A stretch of 64,000 bases of DNA from Nectonema munidae (lineage: Eukaryota; Nematomorpha; Nectonematoida; Nectonematidae): contig JAUIRK010000787.1 in the NCBI GenBank assembly GCA_030549495.1, forward strand, positions 37,745 to 101,744, read 5' to 3'. Of this stretch, positions 10,838-23,000 are shown in pieces. Every line of letters starts with the position of its first letter. Within the stretch, counting starts at the first letter, position 1. The notes under the pieces are model-generated. The model was not told the DNA's origin. It made no database searches and was given only the letters and a program-made list of their open reading frames with translations. The position numbers and the translations under genes were made by a program.

Positions 10838-12102
10838 TTTTGAGCAACAAGGCTTGCTAAAATGCCCACAGTTATCATTCAGAGTTGAAAGTGTTATGTC
10901 GAGTAATAATGGTTGTGTGTTCATTGGACAAAAACAATATTTATTATAATTTTGAAAATTACAGAACAAAAAGTTTGCTTCCCCCTAAATTTTGAGGAAG
11001 TGTGTGCCCTTGATATATATATCTATACATACATACATTATCCGCCAGAAGATAATTTATCCTATTATTCAGTGAGCGTGAAGTGTATTAATTTGAAATC
11101 AAAAGAAAATTGTCCCATATAAGTCTTAGAACACCTTAATTTATGTGCATTATAAATCCAATTCTGTTGCGAAATCATGCTTATGATGACAGAAAGAAAG
11201 ATGTGGCCTTTTCAAAATTAATTGCTTCCAATGATCTCTTCGATTGGCAGTTGAATGATGGTGATCTCTTGCATTCCATTCTCTCTTTTTTAGATTTAGG
11301 CAAGGCTTTAAACAAGCAATTCACTCAATCTGTCCCTGCATTTGTAAGAACAAAATGAGTGAAGGCCAGTCAGACGCCATCCATATGTCAAGCACAAATC
11401 GCCTCAAAGAACACACTTCAACGCCCAGAAAGTGAACAAAAAGGAAATCCCATTTTCCAAAGATTCTGTGATATTTTTACGATTATATCCCAAACATTTA
11501 ATGTCAATGATATCCTCAATATCATCATATATTCTTATTTGTTATTTTTTCAACTGTTTGTGTCAATTGCAAGCTGAGATATTTTTTGCAAAATCTAATC
11601 GATTCATCATTTTTCGTCTTCATTCTCCAATAAAAACTTTTTGGCTTCCTTCAATACATAAAATCGTGTTTGATTTTTACATGATTGAAAAATTTTGCAA
11701 GCCAGGATCATAGAAAAGATGTCTTGGAGCATTTTTGTTTCTTAGCGAATTCAAAATATTGATCAATTTTAATTGATTTTCTATTTTTTTCATTCATATA
11801 TAATAAAAAAAAAAGCCAATAAGTTAGCCGGGATATAAGACTTTGTTCTCCTCCTGGAGACAAATGGATGATGATGATATATAAATAATTTTCGTAAAAA
11901 GTTATTTGTTCCACTGATTTTAAATATAGTAGATGTCATTAATTTAAAAAATATAGGAATATCAGTCACAAAGATATCTATATTTTTCAAAAAAGCTAGC
12001 TTCAAATTTTCCAACTCAATCGATGTGGGCACCATTATTGCTTATCCTTTTTTTAATTAAAAGTAACAATAGTACTATTTTACTATTGTTTCTTGGCACA
12101 AA
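10838..12102. other. Intergenic sequence, no gene seen
   Basis: AT-rich. The small frames at 10913-11122, 11143-11577 and 11708-12035 show no recognisable product, and their composition is non-coding. No repeat family was recognised apart from the SINE that starts at 12103. Confidence 0.45.
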
Positions 12103-12252
12103 GGGCGTGAGTAAGGTTGGTTAGATACCGGGTTTCGATAACTCAAGGTTTTGGGTTCGATCCCACACCAAGCCCACTTCCTCATAGTTCGATACAAGCG
12201 GCACAATTGTGCCTTCTCGATGAAAACACCCCACAATACGTTTACCTTTATT
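12103..12252 (+). mobile_element. tRNA-headed SINE, near-complete copy
   Basis: The copy starts GGGCGTGAGTAAGGTTGGTTAGATACC (A-box region), with a B box GGTTCGATCCC 45-50 bp further on. A conserved body follows (AAGCCCACTTCCTCATAG, GATACAAGCGGCACAATTGTG, TCGATGAAAACACCCCAC). It ends in a TTTACCTTTATTCTTT tail. With the copy at 31901 it defines the consensus. An RNA polymerase III promoter is expected from family knowledge. Confidence 0.8.
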
Positions 12253-12882
12253 CTTTAAGAAAAAATAGTTAAAAGTTTCATTTGAATTTACATATTAAAA
12301 GTTTATACTAACACTTGTTTTGGCTAAGTTTAATTTGATTATGTAAATTTAACTTTAATTATTTTTTTAATATACTAAGATTCATTTTATCATATTTACG
12401 CTTAATAAGGCATAAAATAAAGGATGGGAAGGTTGGCGTTATTCTTCCTAGCATTTAAAAGCGTGAGGAGTTAGTTATCCGTCTTTCGAAGCTTAACATT
12501 TTGCAACGAGATGCATTTCATACAAAATTCTGCGTTTCTAACGGAAACATATGGATCATTGGTCCCCGATTCGTGAGACTATTTTGGCGTTAACGGCATC
12601 GATGGTTGGTGAATATAAACTAAAGTCACACTAGCAGTTACTGTGTTAACACAACACTTGTTATGAGTGTTATATGTGTGACGTGTGTATGAATTGAATA
12701 ATATAAATAATCTCCCGGTTTTACACAGCACAGATAGAGGGTACTCGAAAAATAGTATCCAGAAGACAAAAGTGCCCAGATGAAAGAGCTATCCTTGTTT
12801 CGTAATTGACTTGTAAAAATGACTTAAGCCTACGCATAACAAGATAGTGGTCACTTTTCGCCTAGAACCAGATACCGTAGAG
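12253..12882. other. Intergenic sequence, no gene seen
   Basis: Mixed AT-rich sequence. It includes the 8-bp target duplication CCGTAGAG (12875-12882) of the neighbouring MITE. Nothing else was recognised. Confidence 0.45.
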
Positions 12883-13278
12883 CAGAGGTCAGGAATCTAT
12901 GGCTCGCGAGCCAGACATGCCTCTTTTGATGACTGCATCTGGCTCTTAGATAAATCAGGTGGCATTCAGGATAGTGGGAGGTATTGCGATAATGCATATC
13001 CTTCTTGCCAATTCTACACTCGCTTAATTTCGTCATCATTACGAATCACGACGACACAAATAAAGCTGATGATGAAGCAGACTTTGCTTATTAATAAATA
13101 ACTTCGATAAAACAATGTTGTTTAAAATAAATTCAGAGTCTTATTATACTCTAAAATAGGGTCTTCTTTTTTCATTTAGTTGTAATCAGTATTTAAAAAT
13201 ATATATGACTCTCAGAGGATTAGATTTTAAAATATGTGTTTTTTGGGCTCTTTTAGTCAAAAAGATTCCCGGTCCATG
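12883..13278. mobile_element. hAT MITE, 396 bp, with intact 8-bp target duplication
   Basis: The ends are CAGAGGTCAGGAATC and, inverted from the right, CATGGACCGGGAATC. The element is flanked by perfect CCGTAGAG repeats at 12875-12882 and 13279-13286. Subterminal TGGCTCGCGAGCC and TCTGGCTCTTAG words are typical of hAT non-autonomous families. There is no coding sequence. The 84-residue frame on the plus strand is a by-product. Confidence 0.9.
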
Positions 13279-13286
13279 CCGTAGAG

Positions 13287-13559
13287 TGTTGATGAAGGTA
13301 ACGTGGAAGCAGCTATACTAATCTATTCGTCTTCTTTATCGACTATTTCTGTAAATAACGAAGTCGTGTTTAGGGCATTTGGAAAGGCTCCTCAAAAACT
13401 AAAGTTTTATGGCTATCAATTTTATAAATAGGGATTGCATCTTTTTAAAGTATCAATGGAATTTTTTTTTAATAATATTAACTAATCTCATTTAAAACTT
13501 ACAGATCTGAAGGTCCTTTGAAGCAAAGATGAATAGAGTTGCTAGAAAGAAACTAAGAC
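13287..13559. other. Intergenic sequence, no gene seen
   Basis: Short unremarkable stretch between the MITE and the degenerate coding relic. Confidence 0.4.
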
Positions 13560-15730
13560 AAAACTTGAAAGAAGATTCGTATCAGGAAAGATGAAAAAGC
13601 TGTTTTGTATGGCTGTAGAAGAACTACACATGAAAGTTTAGTTCAGCTTCATCCAATATAAAAAAGTAAATTCCTCTTGGCTTCACTATCAAATCTCATA
13701 GAGATAGCAGACTTATAGTCAATTTCATCCACCGTAACGGAATCAACTTTACTTGATTCCTTATCAAGTGGATTTAAATCCAACTTCAGTCTTGCACGCT
13801 CCCAAACTGCACACTAGAGAAATCAAGAAAGAAGGATCCACTTCAAGATATTGACTTTACCATACAACTCCAGTCTTTTATTCTCACCAGGATTACGGAA
13901 ACGACTCCATAATGACCAGCTCCTATAACATCATAGTAATTACTCTAGTTCAGGATGATGATTGAGTTCCATGTATAAAATTTGTGAAGTTTCCTGATTC
14001 TGTATCGCCTCTTCCGCTGTCATTTTTGCCACTAGAAAGTTTCTTGGTAAATTATTTTTATAAAGTTTTACTTCTTCCTCAATCAAGCTAAATTTAATAT
14101 ATTAGACCAGGCTATATTTTTCACAAGCTTGAACCATATTTCACTTAATAAAAGTACACAAATGGCTTGAAATATAGTACATTTGGCACATCTGAAACGT
14201 TTATCAGAAAAATCGAGCCACAACAGAATTAGAACACAAGCTCTCGAAATCTTGTCTATTTAGATCTAAAGATTTGATCATTTATATCCCGTATTTTGAG
14301 CAGATAAATTCATTAAAAAGACATAGAACATAATAAATTCCTATTAAAACAGCTTCCGTTTAAACAGGAAAGCTTCAGGAGAAAAAAATTATCCGCTTTA
14401 TCAAGAATCTACTCTTTTTTGTTTGTAACTCTCTAAGTTTTATCAAAATAAAAACATTAGAAATGGTTTCGAAAAATATTATATAGGCAATATTTTATTT
14501 AAGTCACAAATTTGCGTTTGTTTAAAAATTTTCTTTTTACTTATGTTCCATTATGTGTTTAAGGAAAGATGAACCATTTTAAAGAAAACATATACAAGTT
14601 CTGGGTACTCCATACTCAAAACTTTCTTCAATCAGAGACTTGTTTTCCGTATAATCTTCGTTATCTTTTTCTTCATTTTCAAAAAGCTTTCCAATAATCG
14701 GGTTTTCCATGTTTCATTTTCTGTATTGAACCCACAAACTCACATCTTCAAATTCATTTCCAAGAACATTATGAGACAATTTTCAAAGTTAGCTTTGCTT
14801 CCTCACTATCACCTTCCATATCTTCAGTAATCTCTCATCTGATACATTTCACAACACTGTTCCATGCATATTTGATTCAAAAAAGTGAGTCTCTTTTTTT
14901 TAATTAAATTTGAAACGGAGTCTTGAAAATCCATTTTTCGAATAAACGAGGCTGTATTCAACCTAGAAGGAGAGGATTATGCCCCTGTCAAGAGGTTGTA
15001 CACAAGCAGAAGTATTGGCCGGTAAAAATTTAAGGTGAAGATGCGAAAAATATCTTCACAAATGTGGCATGTAGCGTTATACAAGTATTTTCCTTTGTTC
15101 ACGCTTCACTTTTAAATTTAAATCATGGAGCCAACTTTGGAATAAAATACGTCAAACAACACTTCTTGTTCTCTTTATAATTGTCAAGAAAATCTTTCTT
15201 GATATTTTTGAAGCAACATGTTTTTTTAGCTTTACCAACACCAAAAGGTCTGTTTTTTGCCATATCCGCTACAAGCAAGTAAAACAGCGATATTTTGTTT
15301 ACAGCTTTTATTTCCAGATAAGTATTGACTTTTTTGAGCGTCTTTTTTGCAAACCTTGGAAGAAAAGTGCTATCATAGTCTAAGAGCAGTGCAACTCTTT
15401 TAAATCTACGCTATTTTTTTTACCACAAATTGTATATGCTTTTATGAAAAATCTAGACTTCCAAGAAGAGAGACACCAACTAGAAGCTTAAAATCTTTCT
15501 CATTCAATTTTTCACCAAACTCTGTTGCTTCACTCAAATAAAAGATCATTTAAATCGTGAAACCTACATTTACTTTTAAACCGCTTTTTCTTTGAATCAG
15601 CATTTTTATAAAATACATCAAGGTAAATCTTACTTTTTTTTAAGAACATCTGATTTCACATAAATTTTTTGTGTAGGTTTTGGTGGTTTTCAAATTCTTC
15701 GATTATTTCAATTTTTAAGAGTCAGTTCAC
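13560..15730 (-). pseudogene. Degenerate coding relic, unidentified
   Basis: Minus-strand pieces with protein-like composition recur through this stretch, interrupted by stops and frameshifts. At about 13655-13800 a piece reads ARLKLDLNPLDKESSKVDS and then VDEIDYKSAISMRFDSEAKR, ending in FYIG and a stop. At about 13950-14095 a piece reads EEEVKLYKNNLPRNFLVAKM. At about 14595-14715 a piece reads MENPIIGKLFENEEKDNEDY. At about 15460-15530 a piece reads TEFGEKLNEKDFKLLVGVSL. No family was recognised. An old DNA transposon or processed pseudogene would fit. Whether all pieces come from one protein is inference. Confidence 0.35.
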
Positions 15731-16601
15731 AACGAGCGCGTCTTTGCCAATTGTAAAACTAGGACACAACAAGTTGCACCAATTAAAAAAATTAATGTTT
15801 TGGATACAAGTGATTGAAAATTCTTTTGAGTGTTAAGCAAATATCCTAGGGATGGTGATGATAAAAAGGAAATAGAATAGATTAAGTAAAGAGAGATAGA
15901 CTAGTTTGAGTGATGAATGAGGCTGCTCTATTTCGCACACTTAGCGGGGACAATCTCTTCACTTCATTTCAAAGTTTGAGTGAAAGATGATGACACAAAA
16001 TACATAAAATTCATGACACACTGTTTTTTGTAAAAAAAAAAGTTTGTTTTTTGAAATAAAATCAAAACTATTATATATTTCAACTACATGAGTGTTATAT
16101 GAACTTCCGTCATTGGGAAGATGCATTAAAATTCAACCGGAATCCGGTATAAGTATAATCCTGTTTGCAAGGTTTTGCAATGCAATTTTTTTGTAATTTA
16201 TAGAAAAAAAAGTGGACCATGAAAATTATCCTGTTTATTGAAGTTTCACTGGATTGGTTTCATTTTGCCTACAATTATCGTTGCCAATAAGAACTAATAT
16301 CCAACTAATATGCAAACGATCGTATTTCCTCCCTCTTATCATCGAAACAGTAATTCGATGGGAAAAGTGAAAAGAGCTTGCGCGCAGTGCAGCTCTAATT
16401 GTCATTCCTAAATATGCTTTTGGTAAATTCGTTTTTGGCTTAAAATTAATTTTATGTATCTCAAAACAAATCAAAAATACTTTTACATATTCTACTTTTT
16501 TGGCTCACTAACTAAAAAGGTTCCCTGCTTTAAGCATAGCAATCGTTAACATTAATAGTGATGCAAACAATGGAGAAAGATGATTGAAGACTTTTCATCA
16601 T
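15731..16601. other. Intergenic sequence, no gene seen
   Basis: AT-rich. The minus-strand frame at 16235-16474 has no recognisable product. Confidence 0.4.
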
Positions 16602-16898
16602 TCATTGTTTTAGAAGGTGGGTTGTCCTCTTTGGAGGGTGTACCTTCTTCCTTACGGATACAAACTTCAAACTTTCCATCGCTTTCTTCCATCTATCTCT
16701 ATCCTTCATATCCTTTATGTTGATTTCGTGCATACTCATTTCCTTTTCAATTGCATTCTTCCATTTCAGACAAGGTCTACCGCGCCTCTTCCTTCCATCA
16801 ATCTCCATCTTTATTACCTTTATCCAATCTTCATCATCCCGTCTCTCTACATGTCCTGCCCATCTCAATCTGTTCTTTGCTAATTCACCTTCTAGCAT
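16602..16898 (-). mobile_element. Non-LTR retrotransposon fragment: C-terminal end of reverse-transcriptase ORF
   Basis: An open reading of 98 codons contains NRLRWAGHVERRDDEDW, then GRKRRGRPCLKW and DRDRWKKAMESLKF. This RWxGHVxRxxD....GxRxRGRPxxxW...DRxxWR signature is the well-known tail of endonuclease/reverse-transcriptase ORFs of non-LTR elements. Only the tail is present, a 5'-truncated insertion as expected. It lies just past the Dicer stop codon in the same orientation, so it may be transcribed within the Dicer 3' flank. Confidence 0.85.
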
Positions 16899-16929
16899 TC
16901 AGCCTTTTCCTAGCCTCTTTTCAATACAT

Positions 16930-16935
16930 TTTAAT
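16930..16935 (-). promoter_or_regulatory. Candidate polyadenylation signal of Dicer (ATTAAA)
   Basis: An ATTAAA hexamer lies 20 bases past the Dicer stop codon on the minus strand. It is a common variant signal, but so close to the stop that another downstream site may be used. Confidence 0.3.
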
Positions 16936-16955
16936 AAAAAAGTATGAAAAAATAT

Positions 16956-17097
16956 TTATTTGTTTTTAACATATTGAAGTGCTATTTTGGCAGCAGTAGC
17001 CTTAGAAAGCTTATAGTTTCTTCCAACGCCTTTCCAAACTCCCAGATTCACGATTTCTAGAGTGCACGAAGATTCTCCTGAAGGTAAATTCGTGTAG
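16956..17097 (-). CDS. Dicer: Dicer last exon: dsRNA-binding domain and stop
   Basis: The acceptor ATTTTAG precedes C, which completes a Thr codon (AC|C). The exon then reads [20 protein letters not shown], followed by [17 protein letters not shown] and a TAA at 16956-16958. The [22 protein letters not shown] pattern is the beta3-alpha2 part of a dsRBD, as at the C-terminus of animal Dicers. Confidence 0.9.
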
Positions 17098-20000
17098 CTA
17101 AAATATATTTGTTTTCAGATATACAATGTTTAATCAAAAATATTTAATTTTTTGAAAAGATTTATTCAACGAAAAACTAGGATTCAGTGAGTCTGATTTT
17201 TTAGATAGAAACCAAGTTGGTTAGGTCTTTGGTCAAAGCCTGAAGCATGACTTGAATTTAAGTATTTAGAGTCGAACATTTTCTCTCCCACTCATGACAA
17301 AATGGCGATAATGAGGTGCATTTGGGGAAATGTAAAGATTGGGAAGAACAATTATTTCAAGAATTGCTGCGTGTTTGTTGGTTTCTTTTTTGGGGTGTGT
17401 AGGGTTGGTTAGATAGCGGGTTTCGATAACTCAGGGTTCGATCCCGCATCAAGCCTACTTTCTTATTCGACACATTTTTCAGTGAATAAGATTCATTGAT
17501 TTTTTTGTATTTTTTTTTAATATTTTTAATCCGACCTTATTCTTATCAAACCAATTACATTGCTTTATGATTGGTTTTTATTAAGCCAATTACATTGCTG
17601 TAACCGTAAAGATCGGATTAACAAAACATCACTGTACTAATAAAGGTATTACTTTCATTCTAACATATTGTTTTGTGTTCATAAAATATCATTCTACAAT
17701 ATTTTTCCTATGCATGCTATGTTGATCGTGGTAATTTTATTTTTTCTTGCGTTAAAATATCATTTTAATTTATTTGTAATTTTTCCTTGTTTCTTTGCCC
17801 ATTCAATTCGTTTAAATGGCATCCAAAGTGTTACAATTGTAATCGAATATTGAAAGAAAGGATTGTGTTTCATATGACGTTTATAAAAATCAAATAGGAA
17901 TAACTGCTTTGAAAAAAAGGTGTAGTTATATTAGCAACAAATTGCTTAGAAAAACAACGTCCTAAAAAGTGCAAAAGATGCAACAAAGTAGATAAAAAAT
18001 GATTAAAATCAATCTAATATTTTCTACAGTAAAGCAATTGGCATCTAGAGCAGATGGACAAAAAATTAACTGTTATAGAATATCAATCAGAACTCGTAAA
18101 TGTTAATGGGCTATTTTTCATTGGCTTTTTAGATGCAAATTTGTCAAACATTTCGATTTTATTTAAAAAAATTCAACTCAAGTAGAGTTTGCTAGATGCA
18201 AGAAGATGCACTGCAAATTCATATTCAAAAAGAAAATATACGTAGAATTAGATATAAGGGGAACAACTTCGTTTTACAAAGCAGCCTCATTTCGTTTCAA
18301 ATGCATCGGACGAAATGTCGATTACATTTTATTGCAGTAGCGATGATTTTTCACCCGCAGTATATTTCAGGATGTGTAATCGAGTAAAAAAAATATGACA
18401 TAAAAGTATATATATATATAAATGAACAAATCAAAAATTGAAGTATTAGGATGTGAAATTTTTTCCAGACAGTATAAAAATAGATATGGACTATATGTTG
18501 CTAATGAAAGGATCAGAAAATATACGCACCATAAATCACCTAGAAGGTGTTTCCAAAGGTGTAGTATATTTTTCCAATTAGGGAGAAAGAAGTAGAACAA
18601 TTAATTAAATAATAATCACAGACTCTCTAATAATATCTAATTACATTTTTTTGTGATCCAAATTTAAATTAAAATAAATTTTGCTTATTTTTTAAAAAAG
18701 AATATAATTAATAAAAAAAGAGAGAATTTATATAATAAAAAAAAGAAAAATATAAAAAAAATATATAACTTAAAAAAGAGAAAATTGAAATCATTTTAAA
18801 AAAGCACTTCTCCCTCACACTTTCAAAATTTTGATTCAAACTGTTTATTTTGCTTGCGTAAATAATTTACTAAGATAACATAAGCGATTCCTCATCTACA
18901 TAAAAAATAGCAGTCTAAAACTAAAAAAAATAAAGATTAAAATTCAAATTCTGAGAACAAACTTGCTATACTATCATTCCATTGGTAAACGAAAAATTTT
19001 AAAAAGTATAAAATTTACGTGAATTTAACTCTATTAGGAAATAACTCATAAAGTTCTCTAACGGGACTTTTCGGAATATTTACCGTGTAATACTCTGAAA
19101 TAAAAAATAGCATTATTGAGTTTGACATAACAAAATGAAAAGATACCAATTTCTTCTTTCATTAAAGAAAATATGATCTTCCATGTAAAAGATAATTTCA
19201 TGCCACAATCAAGAAATATGGCGCCTATTAAGCTTTCGAAGATGTCTCCTAAAACCTTTGGAACTTCTACATCTCTACATTGTTCAGAATCCGCATTTAT
19301 TATATGGATAAACTAAAAAGAAATAAAATTGAATAGATATATGTAAAATAAAACGTTGTAAAACAAAAATCTTGATCTTTTTTCCAAAAAAAGTACTCAA
19401 AAAGATTGATGAAAACAAGAATCTTGTGTCAAGTTTTTTAAGATGCTTGAAAAATGACTTACATTGTCCCCAATATTGTAGTTCACTTTGAAAAGATCTT
19501 GGTTTGAATAAAAAGTGACAAATTCAAAAATCGATTTGAAGAGAGAAACGGAATTGGAGAGAAGGTATTTATGAAAATGGCATTTAACGGAGATGGAAGC
19601 AAAAATAACGTTATTAACGAGAGCAGAGCGCAGGTCAGTTAAATCACCGGGAGAAGAGAATTTACACGTATCATAGAAATAGCGAGTGATCAGGTAATCT
19701 ATGATGGCGTCACCAAGGAATTCAAGTCGTTGGTAGCAGTTCGTTGATGTGTTAAACATATATGAAGCGTGGGAGAGTGCCTAGACATAAAATGCGTAAT
19801 AGATTTATCGCCAAAAATACCCAGAGAAGCAGCTTGAGACGAAAATCATTTATGAGCTACTGAAAAGCACCACTTTAAAATTCTTAAGAAAATTTGCTCT
19901 GCATTTCATTGGATATATTTACAGTTCCGTTGTCAAATTGTGCTTTATATTAAAATTTACAAACCAAGTTTATGTACTCGAAAGCAGTTGTTTTTTTATT

Positions 20001-23000
20001 TTTTATCAAATAAATTATTTTTTTACTTATTCTCACTTAAATTGATGATGGCAGCGAAAAAATAAAATTTTTTTAAAATAAAATTTTTTATTTTATGACT
20101 TACAAAAATGAAATTCAAAAAAGCATATTATATGTAGTTCTAAAAATTATTCATTTTAAGCAGTGGTATATCTTTCTGCTAGGGTAGACACAGCCTTAGT
20201 TCCGACTAAAAACAAAATCATCTCAAAATATTATTATAAAATTGAAACCATTTCTTTTTTACATCAGATGAATATAATAGACCTCTACTAAGCTCTAAAA
20301 ATGGCGTGCGCTATTTCAGTGGTATCTAGTAAAGGAAATCATAAAAACGTTTTTTAAAATTTAAGCAAAAGTATAACGACTCCAACGCCACTCCATTCCA
20401 GAGAATTAATGATAGAAACTGGTTTAAAAAAACACGGCCATTGCTTTAAAATAGAGACATGAAATAACATGTTAACACTAATCCCGCAAGCTGACATTTT
20501 TAGCAAAATATTAAAGTCATCATTCACTCGATATCGTTAGGCTTGTTGATTTGGCGATAGGCGTGGCTTGCTTAAACACATACATATAAAGCAGACCCAA
20601 GACCAAGCTTAAAACACGATATATTGGTATTTAATTTTACCAAAAAAAATTATTCAAGAATGTCCCTAATTATATTTACTAGCAAATAAAATCAAAACAT
20701 TGGTCATAATTTATCATGCATAAAAGACACATTTTTTGAAAATAATATCCAAACAGGTTTCAACAGCTATTAGATAGCTATAATAGTGGACAAAATATCC
20801 CATCTGTTTCTATTCCCTGCTTAAAAGTGACAAGAAAGAAAGAACATCAAAAAATGAAAGTAGAAGCAAATGGATCAAAGATAAACAAGGCTATCAGGAA
20901 AATCTTTGAATCAGCTCCACCTATTTAAAAGCGGGAATTGGTGTTTGCAAATATGGGATAAATAGGCCATTTTCTTTTACTATTTACGAGGGTAACTTTA
21001 TCTGGTGACCAAGTCTTAACACTGCAAATGTTTATACATAAAAATTGAAACCATCACATTTATAGTCAGTAACGTAGCCAGAAATTTATATTTGGAGGTG
21101 CCAAATCAGGCACTAATATACATGCCTACCTACTGGCTTTGTCTAAAATTAAAGCATCAAATGCTGCGTATAACAACTCTCCTCTTTGCGTTCATGAGCT
21201 CCTTTCTCTACGTGCGTTCTTTTATTTCTTTTGTCAACGCTTTAGATTTTACCATAGTCAATATTTCCTATCTTCCTTTCTCATACCTGAGAGTCATAAA
21301 TTAACTTTCTTAAGGTAGAATTTTTTATACTGGGGCCCAAGTGCCCCACAGCTGGCTACGTGGCTGTTTATAGTACTCCACCTATATTTAATCAAGTTAA
21401 AGCACGGAATGATATCATTTGGAAAACATTGAATAATCTTTTTGGTTCTTCAAAATTTTAGGGATTTTTCCAATTTGTCTACGTTCTTTTTAGTTTGCCT
21501 CTAATACTATTTACCTTGAGGATTTTATTTTGATGATATAAATGCGCTAAATGGTGAAAAAGACAAATTCAACCTCTAAAAAATTAACAAAAACATTTCA
21601 ATCCAATAAACAATTTCAAATTGAATATTGAAATTCAATATTCGCTCTACAAATATTTCCATTTTATAGATGGCGTTAATAATATTTTATTTAATTGTTA
21701 TGGTCTCCGATTTTATATATCTCTTTACAACAATCAAATTTTGTCTTTATTTTTATGAAAAAAATGTGTTTATAAAATTTGCTATAATTTTGAACTTATA
21801 TCAAAAAGATATCACCAATAATAATAAGCTAAGAATAACTTTGCTCACATATCTAATTAACGAAGAAAGCTCGATTTAAAAATTGGTAAAAAGCCCTACT
21901 GTGGCACGCGGAAATTTTTTTTACAACTGAACAAATACCTGTATAAGTAAGGATTTATCTTTGAAATTGTAGCCAAAAATTTCTTCAATTTTCTGGACCT
22001 TTATGTAGTTTTGTTGTAAATTTTCAGACCAATTAGCATCCTTTAGTTGTAAAGAATCATAATATTTTAGTTTGACTGTGTCTAAAGTACAAGGCCATTT
22101 AATAATCGTTTAATTAACAAATAGAATAAATACCAATATATTCATTTCCTTTTGAATCAATTGTGAAGGGTATGTAAACCTGATTCTCAAAAAAATACAT
22201 GATTAATTTCATCGCACTTACAGGCCCACATTCAAGGAGGTAGGAACCAAACAAAGCTTCTAATGAATCAGAAATAGATTTTCCACAACATGTGTTATAC
22301 AAAATATGGCTATGCAGTGATTCATTTTTGATAATAAAACATGGAGGAAGCCAGGAATCATTTGGCGAAAACTTCGACAAAATCATATACTCGCCAAGGT
22401 TCTTATCAGAAGCCGAAGAAAAGAGCTTTGCATTGCTAACCTAAAAGAAAAGGCATTGATTTGTTAATTACATTTTACATTATACACATCTGAACATTGA
22501 AATAAAGTTTCGTGCCTAGCATTTTATCAAATATAATATAACGCAATTTTTAATATTAAAGATTTTCGTATTCCCAATTTCTTGATTATAGTTAACTAGA
22601 AGTTTAGAAAAAATTCAGATTGTAAAGAAAATAAGAGGTAAAGAAATTTTCAATAAATCTTCAACAAACAACTTTTTTTCATACCCAAACAGACTCTTTC
22701 ATAAATTCTTACAAAACATCCATCTAACATTCTGATCTTCCCTCATTCTGTTATTGCCTAATTTTGTGTTAATTAATATTGACATATCGAGACAGTATTC
22801 CCAAAAAAATAACGATAATAAGTTGCTTTGGATAATAATTTACAAAATATATAACATTTGTTCAAAGTCATATGTTTGTTTGCTACAGCAAAGCTTGCAA
22901 TTTTTGCATGCTATAAACTAGATAGATACCATTGGGCAGAGTATTGTGACAAGTTGTACTCAATTTTTACATATAGATTAAAAATCAGGACAAATTGCTT

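Noticed and set aside
12847-13101. ORF of 84 codons
   Set aside because: It lies almost wholly inside a hAT MITE with defined ends and target duplication.
16617-16969. Three overlapping plus-strand ORFs
   Set aside because: They are antisense to the non-LTR RT tail, which has the recognised RWAGHVERR and RGRP motifs.
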